Assembly: GCA_964636985.1 (NCBI GenBank)
Contig: CAZWSX010000020.1
Coordinates: forward strand, 75,023-139,022
Source of the DNA: CAZWSX01 sp964636985
GTDB taxonomy: Bacteria; Planctomycetota; Planctomycetia; Pirellulales; Pirellulaceae
DNA length: 64,000 bases
Direction of reading: 5' to 3'
Of this stretch, positions 35,965 to 43,656 are shown in pieces. The position numbers and the translations under genes were made by a program. The notes under the pieces were generated by a model. The model ran no database searches. It worked only from the letters and a program-made list of their open reading frames with translations, and was not told the DNA's origin. Each line of letters opens with the position of its first letter. Positions within the stretch are counted from its first letter, which is position 1.

Positions 35965-36660
35965 ATGAATCTCCTACAGAACCTCCGTCTTGTCTGCCGA
36001 GCCGCCCTCTTCACGATGATCGTCTGCCCCATGCTGCTGCTCGGGTGCAAAAACGGTTACCAATACGCACGAGTGGTCAAGCCGGGCGAACGCGAAATGG
36101 TCGGCAGCCACCAGGCGGGGCAGGAAACGTTTCGCCCGTTGATCGAAGAGTCGGTGTCCAAGCTTCTCGCGCGTTGCGATACCAACCCCACACAGCTCGT
36201 TTCCACCGATTCCGCGGTGGGGCGCTACAACGTTTGCTTTGTCGGTGTTGAGAACGCGAGCATCGAAGAAATCGGCGACTTCAAAGAGCAAGTCTACGAA
36301 GCGATCGATACCAAGATTCGTGAGAGCACTTCGTTTCAGACGGTCAGCCGCCGCTACGTCGACGCCGGATTGCGCGAGTGCCGGATGCGGCCCGATCAAC
36401 TGATGATTCCCGACAACATGCGGCAGTTCGTCGCCTTGATGGAGCAGGGGGGGCATCCCTTCGAGTATCTCCTCTTTGCCAAGCTGACGTCCGGCACCAC
36501 CCGCGAGAACAAAGAGTATCAACGCGACTATTTGTTGACGCTGGAATTGGTCAACATCCACACCGGAATTAGCGAAAAGCAATCAGCTGAGCTGAAGAAG
36601 GGCTACCATACGTCGCGCATCAGCCGCTGGGGAGCCAGCGTATGGCCCTTCAGCCAATAG
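35965..36660 (+). CDS. LpoB-like outer-membrane lipoprotein
   Basis: 231 residues from an ATG at 35965; GTG 35947 and ATG 35956 are alternatives. The signal peptide ends in the lipobox 'MLLLGC', so the Cys should be lipidated. 'YNVCFVGVENASIEEIGDF', 'VYEAIDTKIRESTSFQTVSR' and 'YLLTLELVNIHTG' match the LpoB/PBP-activator fold (strand-helix-strand ending with the 'L.D..TG' strand). In E. coli, LpoB activates the class A penicillin-binding protein PBP1b. The gene overlaps the next one by 19 bp, forming a pair seen in other bacteria with a COG3014-type protein. Whether it has a PBP partner here is unknown. Confidence 0.75.
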   Translation: MNLLQNLRLVCRAALFTMIVCPMLLLGCKNGYQYARVVKPGEREMVGSHQAGQETFRPLIEESVSKLLARCDTNPTQLVSTDSAVGRYNVCFVGVENASIEEIGDFKEQVYEAIDTKIRESTSFQTVSRRYVDAGLRECRMRPDQLMIPDNMRQFVALMEQGGHPFEYLLFAKLTSGTTRENKEYQRDYLLTLELVNIHTGISEKQSAELKKGYHTSRISRWGASVWPFSQ

Positions 36661-38096
36661 TCGCTGCCGCATCGCTTCATCGCTTTGCAGCACGACGCCT
36701 GACACTCGCGCTGGTCCTGTTGGCCTGCCTGAGCGGCTTCTTCTCGGGCTGCGCCACGCACGCCGATCGCCTGATCGCCGTGCGGAATCATTACTTCGAC
36801 GGCAATCTCGCAGACGCCGAAACGCTGCTCGACGAAGCCGTCAAGAAGCGTAGTTCCGACGCCGATGTCCTCCAGTTGGAACGCTCGGTCATCCAACTCG
36901 CGGCCAATCGCCCTAAAGAGGCGGAACAAACGCTGCGAAAGATCCGCGACCGCTTTGACGATCTCGAAGAAGGGAGCACACTTGCCAACGCGTCGAGTTG
37001 GCTCACCGACGACACCCGCCGCGGCTACGCCGGCGAAGACTACGAGCGGGTGCTCATCCGCGCGATGCTCGCTGTCTCGAACCTGATGCACGACGGCGGT
37101 GACGTCGAGGCCTACTCGCTGCAAATGGTCGACAAGCAGCAGCAAATCATCGACGCCGGCAAAGACAAGGACGGCAAGAACCCCAAGGAAAACTATGGCC
37201 GCGTCGCGCTCGGCCCGTATCTGCGAGGCGTCTTGCGCGAGGGAACGCAATCCAACTACGACGATGCCACGAGAAGTTTCGAGCAAGTCGTCGCCTGGAC
37301 GCCTCAGTTCGCCTACGGCAAGGAGGATCTCCAGCGGGTCAAGTTCGCCACCCATTCCGCCAAAGGCAATGGCGTCGTTCACGTGATCGCGTTTGTCGGT
37401 CGCGGGCCGTTCAAAATTTCAACTTCGGAAGTCCCTAGCACGGTGGCAATGGCGATTGCCGGTGGGATTGTTAGCGCCGTTGGCAGCCAGACCTTGCCGC
37501 CGACGGTCGCGCCTATTGAAGTGCCTCGGTTGGTCGCTGCGCAAAACATAATCGCCGGTGTTGGCGTCGACGTCGGCGGACAACCCGCCATCCAAACCGA
37601 GACCATCACCGATGTGACCCAATTGGCCGTTGCTCAGCACGAAGCGGTTTTTCCGCAGGTCGTGGCCAGGGCGGTTGCCCGGCGAGCGCTCAAAAAAGGT
37701 GTCGTCTATGGGGCTAAAGAATTCGCAGGCATCAATAAGGGAAGCCTGACCGGTCTCGCAGTCGACTTGGTAGGTGCCGCGTGGGAAGGTGTCGAATCAG
37801 CCGACACACGCTGCTGGGGACTGTTGCCCGACAAGATCCAAGTTTGCCGGCTAGAGTTGCCCGCGGGAGAACACACTCTTGGCTTTCGCCCGCTGGGCCA
37901 CAATGGCCGGCCGATTGCGAACGCGGCGCCCATGCGCGTTCAAGTCGACGATGGGCAAGATACCTTCGTGCTGGTGATGTACCCCGGCCCCAAAATGGTC
38001 GGCACCCCGCTGGTTAGTCGCGGCCCTGCTACCTTGTCCGACCCGCCGGTGGTCTTCGCAGAAGTGCCACAACCGAAAATGAAAGGGCGGCGCTGA
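36642..38096 (+). CDS. COG3014-like lipoprotein with TPR-type N-terminal half
   Basis: 484 residues. It starts inside the end of the LpoB-like gene (19-bp overlap) with GGGGAG about 7 bp upstream of the ATG. The signal peptide ends in 'GFFSGCAT', a lipobox. Residues about 45-230 are helical repeats ('YFDGNLADAETLLDEAVKKR', 'DADVLQLERSVIQLAANRP'), followed by 'VIAFVGRGPFKISTSEVPST' and Gly/Val/Ala-rich strands. This matches proteins of the COG3014 type that sit beside lpoB-like genes in several proteobacteria. No function is established; the repeats suggest a protein-binding role at the outer membrane. Confidence 0.72.
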   Translation: MALQPIVAAASLHRFAARRLTLALVLLACLSGFFSGCATHADRLIAVRNHYFDGNLADAETLLDEAVKKRSSDADVLQLERSVIQLAANRPKEAEQTLRKIRDRFDDLEEGSTLANASSWLTDDTRRGYAGEDYERVLIRAMLAVSNLMHDGGDVEAYSLQMVDKQQQIIDAGKDKDGKNPKENYGRVALGPYLRGVLREGTQSNYDDATRSFEQVVAWTPQFAYGKEDLQRVKFATHSAKGNGVVHVIAFVGRGPFKISTSEVPSTVAMAIAGGIVSAVGSQTLPPTVAPIEVPRLVAAQNIIAGVGVDVGGQPAIQTETITDVTQLAVAQHEAVFPQVVARAVARRALKKGVVYGAKEFAGINKGSLTGLAVDLVGAAWEGVESADTRCWGLLPDKIQVCRLELPAGEHTLGFRPLGHNGRPIANAAPMRVQVDDGQDTFVLVMYPGPKMVGTPLVSRGPATLSDPPVVFAEVPQPKMKGRR

Positions 38097-38105
38097 CGCC
38101 ACCTT

Positions 38106-39116
38106 CTAATCGTTTTCGACTTCCGGCAGCTTCGCGATGGCATCGGCCGTGAGCGTCTCGGTCCACACCGTTTTGTCTTGCTGATCGGCCTGCCCCGGGT
38201 CCCATCGGAAGCCAACCCGGAAACCCGCCGCCGCGTTTTCTCGAATGTCAACGTGGAATCGCTCTCGCGCCATCGCCGGAAGCATCACTTCCCCTTGGCC
38301 CGTTTTGCAGAACCCAAGGTCGACGCGTTCTCCCTTTCCATCGACCATCTTTTCGACCTGATAGATCGGGTAGACCCAACCCGGCGGGATCTCAGGCGAG
38401 AAGGAATCTCGCAAGTAGCCGTGATAGCTCAACGGCAGCTCGTTCCGGTTCACCACTTCCATGACCAAACGGTTGCGGTCTCCCTGGACTACTCCCAGAA
38501 TCTTGAGCACCGGTGCCTCGAGTTCCTTGCCAGGCGGCAGGTACGACTTGTTGCCCGTCTTAAAGTCGATCCGCCGCGAAAGGCCCGACTCAGGAGTGAT
38601 CAGCAATTGATGGTGCACGTCGTCAATTTCAAATTCGCACGACGCGCTCCAGGTGTTCGTCCCACTGAAGACTTTGGCGCTGCGCGTGGGCGCTCCCGAA
38701 ATACGATCCCACAGTTTCTGGTGTTCAGTGAAGGCTGTGAGCGAGTAGGTGGCCTGCGACTCGCCCGAGGCGTTGTACGCGGTGACCGCGTTTTCGATCG
38801 CCCGCGCTTGCCAGTAGCTTGCTTGGGCGAGTTCGATTTTCTGGACGGCGATCACTTCGCCCGCATCGGAGACAAACGCCCTTTCCGGCATGTAGGCCAG
38901 CGGCCTTTCCCAGATCACCGTCTCGCCGGCGTCGTCGATCCGCACGGCCGTGCCCGTGACAGTATTCGTGTCTTCCGTCGTCGATACGCGCAGAACGACG
39001 CCACCCGATGGCGAACTGAATTGCCGACGCTTGGGCGTGCCTTCGGCTGCGGAAACCGAAGCGGCAAACATTCCCAGGAGAATCGAAAAACAAACCGCCA
39101 TGGCGTGACAACGCAT
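38106..39116 (-). CDS. Secreted protein of unknown function
   Basis: 336 residues from an ATG at 39116 with AGGAG about 9 bp upstream; the frame is open to 39149. A signal peptide ('AVCFSILLGMFAASVSA') is cleaved before 'AEGTPKRRQ'. The mature protein is beta-rich, with regularly spaced strands such as 'GVVLRVSTTEDTNTVTG' and 'SASCEFEIDDVHHQLLITPE', and no Cys pair or catalytic motif I recognise. It converges on the COG3014-like gene (9-bp gap) and precedes an amidohydrolase on the same strand by about 100 bp. Confidence 0.72.
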   Translation of the reverse strand: MRCHAMAVCFSILLGMFAASVSAAEGTPKRRQFSSPSGGVVLRVSTTEDTNTVTGTAVRIDDAGETVIWERPLAYMPERAFVSDAGEVIAVQKIELAQASYWQARAIENAVTAYNASGESQATYSLTAFTEHQKLWDRISGAPTRSAKVFSGTNTWSASCEFEIDDVHHQLLITPESGLSRRIDFKTGNKSYLPPGKELEAPVLKILGVVQGDRNRLVMEVVNRNELPLSYHGYLRDSFSPEIPPGWVYPIYQVEKMVDGKGERVDLGFCKTGQGEVMLPAMARERFHVDIRENAAAGFRVGFRWDPGQADQQDKTVWTETLTADAIAKLPEVEND

Positions 39117-39219
39117 GAATATCGCTCCTGCAACCTTGGAAAGCCTCATACGAAGGCTTCCGACGACGTTCCGCGGCCAAAAGTTCCTGCGGCGGCCAAG
39201 ATTTCCGTCCCAACCGGCA

Positions 39220-40608
39220 TCACTCGGCCGGCACTTTCTTCAACAGTTCCGCAGGGTCGCAAACAATTCCTCCTCGAACAACCTTAACAATCTTGCGGGC
39301 GTTGCGGATGTCCTCCAGCGGATTCGCCGAGAGCAGGACCAAATCAGCCTTCTTGCCGACGCTGATCGAACCCAGCTCTTTGCCCTGATTGAGGGCCACG
39401 GCGTTGTTGAGCGTCGCGGCTCGGAGCGTGTCGGCCGGCGAGATGCCCGACTCGACGAACAATTCGAGCTCGTGATGGAGCGAGAAGCCCGGCGTCACCT
39501 GTGGCTCGGGGGCATCGGTCCCCACCAAAAGCGTCACGCCAGCCTTGTGGAGCTTGCCTGTGAGCTCCAAGTACTTGGCCATTTCGCGGCGCCGGTCGGC
39601 AAGCTCTCCACCTTGGGGACAACTCGCGCGGCGCAAATAGATCGGCCAGAAATCGCGCAGTCGTTTTGGTGCAAGTGCGTTGTCAGGATGTTCTCGAACC
39701 TCGGGCACATCAGGCAGCAAGATCATGTTCTTGAAAACGGCCAGCGTTGGATCGACATGCACTTTGTTTTTCGCCAGCTGCGCGATCAGTGACTCGCACG
39801 TGGGATTGGCTAGATCGAGCCGCCCTCGATGTCCAGGTTCGCTCGTCGAACCGGGCGGGAAGCTGTAGTTGAACACCGACCAGATGTGTTCCAGACCATT
39901 CACGCCATCGGCAACGGCATCTTGCGCCGAGTAGTTGCCTAGATGCGCCGTAACAAAGAGCCCTCGCTTTTGCCCTTCTTGAATGATTGCGCGACCGACT
40001 GGGCGCGCCGTCCCCGCGTAGATCTTCACTGTGGTCGGTTTCCACACAGCAAAGTCATCGAATAGCGCCGGCACCTTGGCCGGATCGACAATCGCCTGGC
40101 CCGCGCCGCGATGAATCGGAGGATCGGCATCCAACAATGGACTACAAGTAAAGACGCGCGGGCTACTCTCAGGATGGGCCTCGGCAAAACGTGCCACCAG
40201 CGTGGCCGCCACGATCTCGTCACCTGTGCTGCGCACCGAGGTCACGCCGGCAGCTAGATACAGCGGCAAGACCTCGTCGCCCGTGATATGCGCGTAGTCC
40301 AGCACGTGGACCACATGCACGTGCGCATCGATCAACCCTGGAATGACGAACTTTCCCCGGCCGTCAATCCGCGTGGCATCCGCCAGAACCTCCGACTTCT
40401 TCGACCACTCTTCAACGGACGCGATTGTCGAATCGCGAATGACGATGGTCCGCGAAGGCAACATCGTGCCGGACTCGGAATCGAAAACGCTCGCGTTCTC
40501 GATCACCACCAAAGGCGGAGCCGCGCTGAGGGGAATCGCAAGACCGAGCGCCACCAGAAGGGCGATCGCGATCGTAGGTGTTCTGCTGAGGCTGGGAAAG
40601 TTCGTCAT
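39220..40608 (-). CDS. Secreted amidohydrolase (imidazolonepropionase-like)
   Basis: 462 residues from an ATG at 40608. A signal peptide ('TIAIALLVALGLAIPLSA') precedes 'PPLVVIENASVFDSESG', the N-terminal strand of amidohydrolases. 'VIPGLIDAHVHVVHV' holds the HxH metal ligands, 'LFVTAHLGN' and 'GVNGLEHIWS' the two further His, and 'LLVGTDAPEP' the catalytic Asp. 'GSISVGKKADLVLLSANPLE' closes the composite sandwich. It should hydrolyse an amide or lactam outside the cytoplasm (peptidases of the Xaa-Pro type and imidazolonepropionase are relatives). The substrate is not readable from the sequence. Confidence 0.88.
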   Translation of the reverse strand: MTNFPSLSRTPTIAIALLVALGLAIPLSAAPPLVVIENASVFDSESGTMLPSRTIVIRDSTIASVEEWSKKSEVLADATRIDGRGKFVIPGLIDAHVHVVHVLDYAHITGDEVLPLYLAAGVTSVRSTGDEIVAATLVARFAEAHPESSPRVFTCSPLLDADPPIHRGAGQAIVDPAKVPALFDDFAVWKPTTVKIYAGTARPVGRAIIQEGQKRGLFVTAHLGNYSAQDAVADGVNGLEHIWSVFNYSFPPGSTSEPGHRGRLDLANPTCESLIAQLAKNKVHVDPTLAVFKNMILLPDVPEVREHPDNALAPKRLRDFWPIYLRRASCPQGGELADRRREMAKYLELTGKLHKAGVTLLVGTDAPEPQVTPGFSLHHELELFVESGISPADTLRAATLNNAVALNQGKELGSISVGKKADLVLLSANPLEDIRNARKIVKVVRGGIVCDPAELLKKVPAE

Positions 40609-41012
40609 CGGTGGGATTCGATGGTAGGTGGGTGGATTCGAACAGTTTACAGGTCCACGATCCAACGTGACCAGTATTTTCCCCATTTATTGCTCGTCGT
40701 GGAGGTTCCGCCAAATGACACCCAACGGCGAACGAATATTTTTCCGCGACACGCGAAAAACCTTTTCGCCGACGGCGAGTTACGGCGCGCCGGCACGCGT
40801 TCATTTTTTCTTCTTGGGGACGGGGCAATGTCCACAATCGAAGCCAAGCCGCTACTAGTGATGCGCCGCCTGATACGGCGCCCGAAAGCACGTCCGTTTT
40901 CGATCGCGGCGCCGCTCCAACCGGCTCTCCTCCGCAGCCTCCATCGCACGACGACACTAGCGCCTCGTGGCGGTGGTGGGAGAAGTCCCTCTTCCGACTC
41001 ACGTTTTGCTAC

Positions 41013-42386
41013 ATGGTTCTTTACTTTCTGCCGGAGTTTTTGAAGGCGATCCCGTTCCTCAACCTGCTATCCATTCCGCTCAAACGAGGACTCGAACAAC
41101 TCGCCATTCTCACGGGCAAGTATTGTCTTCAGATTTCCCAGCCCGTCCGCACGTATCCCATGAATGGGAGCGGCGACACGCTGTGCGACTACTTGATTGT
41201 GCTTGATCTCGCCTGCATCTCGTTGGTGGCTTGGATCATTTGGTCGGCGATCGATTGGAAACGCCCGCACTATGTGCGCTTGCAAGACTGCATGCGAATC
41301 GGCCTGCGCTATAGCGTTGGGTTTCTGATGCTTGGATATGGCCTGGCGAAAGTCTTCAAAAGCCAGTTTCCCTTTCCTGAAGGAGAGTCGCTCACTCACG
41401 AGTACGGCCAATCGACCCCCATGCATTTGCTGTGGTTCTTCATGGGTTACTCGACCCTCTACACCGTCTTTGCAGGGGCGGTTGAGGTCTTATGTGGCCT
41501 GCTGCTTTTCTTCCGTCGCACAACGACGCTAGGAGCGGCCCTCTGCCTCGGTGCCTCGCTCAACATCCTCTTGCTTAACTTGAGCTACGACGTCCCAGTG
41601 AAGATCCTCTCGTCGCACCTGGTGCTGGCCTCGGTCGTGTTGCTGGCTCCGGAGTTTGCTCGATTGTTTTCGTTTCTGGTGCTCAACCGCGCGACCGGGC
41701 CAACGGCTCTGCGATCAACCCTGTTCGACAACCGCTATCTACAAATCGGCGCGTGGTGCATCAAGGCTGTGGCGCTCCCCATGCTCGTTTTGCCCTACTT
41801 CATGGCCAGCTACGCGACGTGGCTTCAATACGGCGACTACGCCGACAAACCCGCCCTGCACGGCACGTTTCAAGTCGTGGCCATGGAGCGCAACGGGGAA
41901 GTCCTCGAACTCGTCCCTTCCATGAAGTCGTGGAAGCGGGTCTTCTTCAGTCGCGCGTTCCCCAACTGGCAAGATCCACAAGCTGGCCCCCGGCAGATGG
42001 CCTCATTTCAGAAATGGGATGGGCTGTCCGATGTGTTTCAATTCGACAGTGCTGGAAATGTCGAGAAGATGACCCTGCAAGCATGGAGACCGCAAGAAGC
42101 GGGCATGCCTTACAAGCTCACCGACGTCGGCCAACTCGGCGTCGAGTACGAAACCTTATCTCCGGAAGAAGCCGTCCTGCAGTTTCCGCAAATCGCCATG
42201 ACGTGGATGGCCCCTGAATTTGCCGCCGGGAAAGTAAAAGCTCCCGAGAAGGTCAAGTTTGTCCGACTGGCCGGCCGGATCAACAGCCACGACATCAAAC
42301 TGACGCTTCGCAAGGTCGAGAGCAGCGAGTTTCTACTCGTTCGCACCGGTTTCAACTGGATTAACGAGTTTCCCAACAACCGCTAG
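41013..42386 (+). CDS. DoxX-like membrane protein, N-terminus probably lost by frameshift
   Basis: 457 residues from the first ATG in frame (41013), which has no Shine-Dalgarno. The frame is open back to 40719 with no ATG, GTG or TTG, and the upstream translation ('SWRWWEKSLFRLTFCYMVLY') looks like real protein. An ATG at 40828 with GGGGACGGGG upstream is in another frame. A one-base deletion between 40830 and about 40900 is the simplest explanation. The protein has about seven hydrophobic segments; 'GLRYSVGFLMLGYGLAKVFK' is DoxX-like and the C-terminal 170 residues form a soluble domain. Such DoxX-type proteins are membrane quinone or thiol-linked factors of unclear activity. Confidence 0.72.
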   Translation: MVLYFLPEFLKAIPFLNLLSIPLKRGLEQLAILTGKYCLQISQPVRTYPMNGSGDTLCDYLIVLDLACISLVAWIIWSAIDWKRPHYVRLQDCMRIGLRYSVGFLMLGYGLAKVFKSQFPFPEGESLTHEYGQSTPMHLLWFFMGYSTLYTVFAGAVEVLCGLLLFFRRTTTLGAALCLGASLNILLLNLSYDVPVKILSSHLVLASVVLLAPEFARLFSFLVLNRATGPTALRSTLFDNRYLQIGAWCIKAVALPMLVLPYFMASYATWLQYGDYADKPALHGTFQVVAMERNGEVLELVPSMKSWKRVFFSRAFPNWQDPQAGPRQMASFQKWDGLSDVFQFDSAGNVEKMTLQAWRPQEAGMPYKLTDVGQLGVEYETLSPEEAVLQFPQIAMTWMAPEFAAGKVKAPEKVKFVRLAGRINSHDIKLTLRKVESSEFLLVRTGFNWINEFPNNR

Positions 42387-42401
42387 GACGTTTTGGCCGC
42401 G

Positions 42402-42773
42402 CTACTGCAGATACGCGGTCAATTTGTCGCGCAGATCGGGCATCGCCAGATCGCGCTTGCCAAAGCCGGGAACTGCCCCGGCTTGTTCTGCCTCCGACTG
42501 ATACTGCGGATAGTTCGAGATAAGCATCACCGGCACTTGCGAGTTGCCTGGGCTTTGTTTCAGTCCACGAATCCATTCGATGCCGCTGTCGCCGTCGGCA
42601 TCGAACACGCGGTTCACCAGGATCAGATCGTAAGAATTCGCCACCGATTTGGCCGTCGCTTCGGCCGCGGTGCTCGCACCATCGAGTTGCGCGCCAAAAG
42701 GCTGGGCTATCATCCGTTCGATCGTGCTGTGATCGAAGCCGCAATTCCCTACCGACAAAATGCGTTTTGCCAT
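42402..42773 (-). CDS. Pseudo-receiver (degenerate response-regulator domain)
   Basis: 123 residues from an ATG at 42773. The order of strands follows a CheY-like receiver: 'KRILSVGNCG', 'SYDLILVNRVFDADGDSGIE', 'QVPVMLISNYPQYQSEA', 'GAVPGFGKRDL'. The phosphoacceptor position, normally Asp in 'LLDIMMP', is Asn in 'LVNRVFD', and the acidic pair after strand 1 is missing. The Ser and Lys switch residues are retained. It is a stand-alone domain with no output module, so it may act by protein-protein contact. Its neighbour on the same strand is the SDR gene, 89 bp upstream. Confidence 0.75.
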   Translation of the reverse strand: MAKRILSVGNCGFDHSTIERMIAQPFGAQLDGASTAAEATAKSVANSYDLILVNRVFDADGDSGIEWIRGLKQSPGNSQVPVMLISNYPQYQSEAEQAGAVPGFGKRDLAMPDLRDKLTAYLQ

Positions 42774-42833
42774 TTTTCCGTCGTAACCCAATTGTCTAGC
42801 AAGCAATCCTACTTCGGTCCGCAAACTTACGCC

Positions 42834-42895
42834 GGGCGGCCGAACTCCGGTTCGCCCACTGTTATGCAGGGGCGGCCGACCCTCGGTTCGCCCAC
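42834..42895. repeat. Direct repeat of a 26-bp palindromic element
   Basis: Two copies (42834-42859 and 42870-42895) share GGGCGGCCGA at the left and TCGGTTCGCCCAC or CCGGTTCGCCCAC at the right, spaced 36 bp. Each can form a CGAAC/GTTCG-type hairpin. The second copy overlaps the last codons and stop of the SDR gene (42862). Confidence 0.7.
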
Positions 42896-43656
42896 CAGGG
42901 CAAGCTGATTCCGCCGTCGACCAGAAGCTGGGCGCCGGTGATGTACTCGTTGCGGGGGTCGACCAGGAACAGGATCGACTCGGCCATCTCATCGGATGTA
43001 CCAAGGCGGCCGAGGGGAATCTTCGCTCCTGCGGTGTCGAGCGTGTCACGAGACGCGAACTTGAGTTCGCCAGGCGTGTCGGTCCAACCCGGCTGAATCA
43101 CGTTCACGCGAATTTTGAACTCCGCAACTTCAATCGCGGCCGTGCGAGCCATGTGCTCCAGGGCTGCTTTCGACATGTTGTAAGCCATCGCTCGTGGCGC
43201 CGGGATGAAAGCGTGAGGAGAGCTCACGATAACGACCGAGCCCCCCTGGCCTTGTTTGATCATTTGCTGCGCCGACGCTCGCATGGCATAGAAAGCACCC
43301 CACATCGTGACGTCGATCGTGCGCTTGAACCCGGCCATGTCGGCCAGGTAGAAAACCTCCCGGTCGCTGTAAACCGCGTTGGTCACACAAATGTCGAGTC
43401 GGCCAAACTTTGCGACTCCTTCGGCCACCATCGCTTCCACGGCTGCCTGATCGGAGACATCGCATCGCACGGCGATCGCGTCCGACCCCACTTCTCGAAT
43501 TGCCGCCACCACTTCGTCCGCCAACTCGGGGTTCGATCGGTAGTTCACAATCACCTTGGCACCCGCACGCCCGAAGGCAATCGCGGTAGCGCGCCCGATT
43601 CCCTGGCTGGAACCCGTTATCAAGGCGACTCGATCACGAAGCGGAAACTGACTCAT
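42862..43656 (-). CDS. Short-chain dehydrogenase/reductase (SDR)
   Basis: 264 residues from an ATG at 43656. 'VALITGSSQGIGRATAIAFG' is the Rossmann nucleotide-binding loop with TGxxxGIG, 'VRCDVSDQ' follows beta-4, and the catalytic residues are the Ser of 'VIVSSPHAF' and Tyr/Lys of 'AYNMSKAALEH'. 'QPGWTDTPGE' and 'YITGAQLLVDGGISLPWW' close the fold. It is a soluble classical SDR, probably NADP(H)-dependent; FabG and glucose dehydrogenases are relatives. The substrate cannot be inferred. The C-terminal tail after 'GGISLPWW' is encoded by a repeat element. Confidence 0.92.
   Translation of the reverse strand: MSQFPLRDRVALITGSSQGIGRATAIAFGRAGAKVIVNYRSNPELADEVVAAIREVGSDAIAVRCDVSDQAAVEAMVAEGVAKFGRLDICVTNAVYSDREVFYLADMAGFKRTIDVTMWGAFYAMRASAQQMIKQGQGGSVVIVSSPHAFIPAPRAMAYNMSKAALEHMARTAAIEVAEFKIRVNVIQPGWTDTPGELKFASRDTLDTAGAKIPLGRLGTSDEMAESILFLVDPRNEYITGAQLLVDGGISLPWWANRGSAAPA

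Noticed and set aside
38178..39287. 369-codon plus-strand frame opposite the secreted protein gene
   Set aside because: Arg-rich with no domain; the minus strand has a signal peptide and Shine-Dalgarno.
40828..41043. ATG with good Shine-Dalgarno upstream of the DoxX-like gene, as a separate small gene
   Set aside because: Its translation soon becomes Arg/Pro-rich and the adjacent frame reads like protein; it is better explained as the original start of the DoxX-like gene before a lost base.
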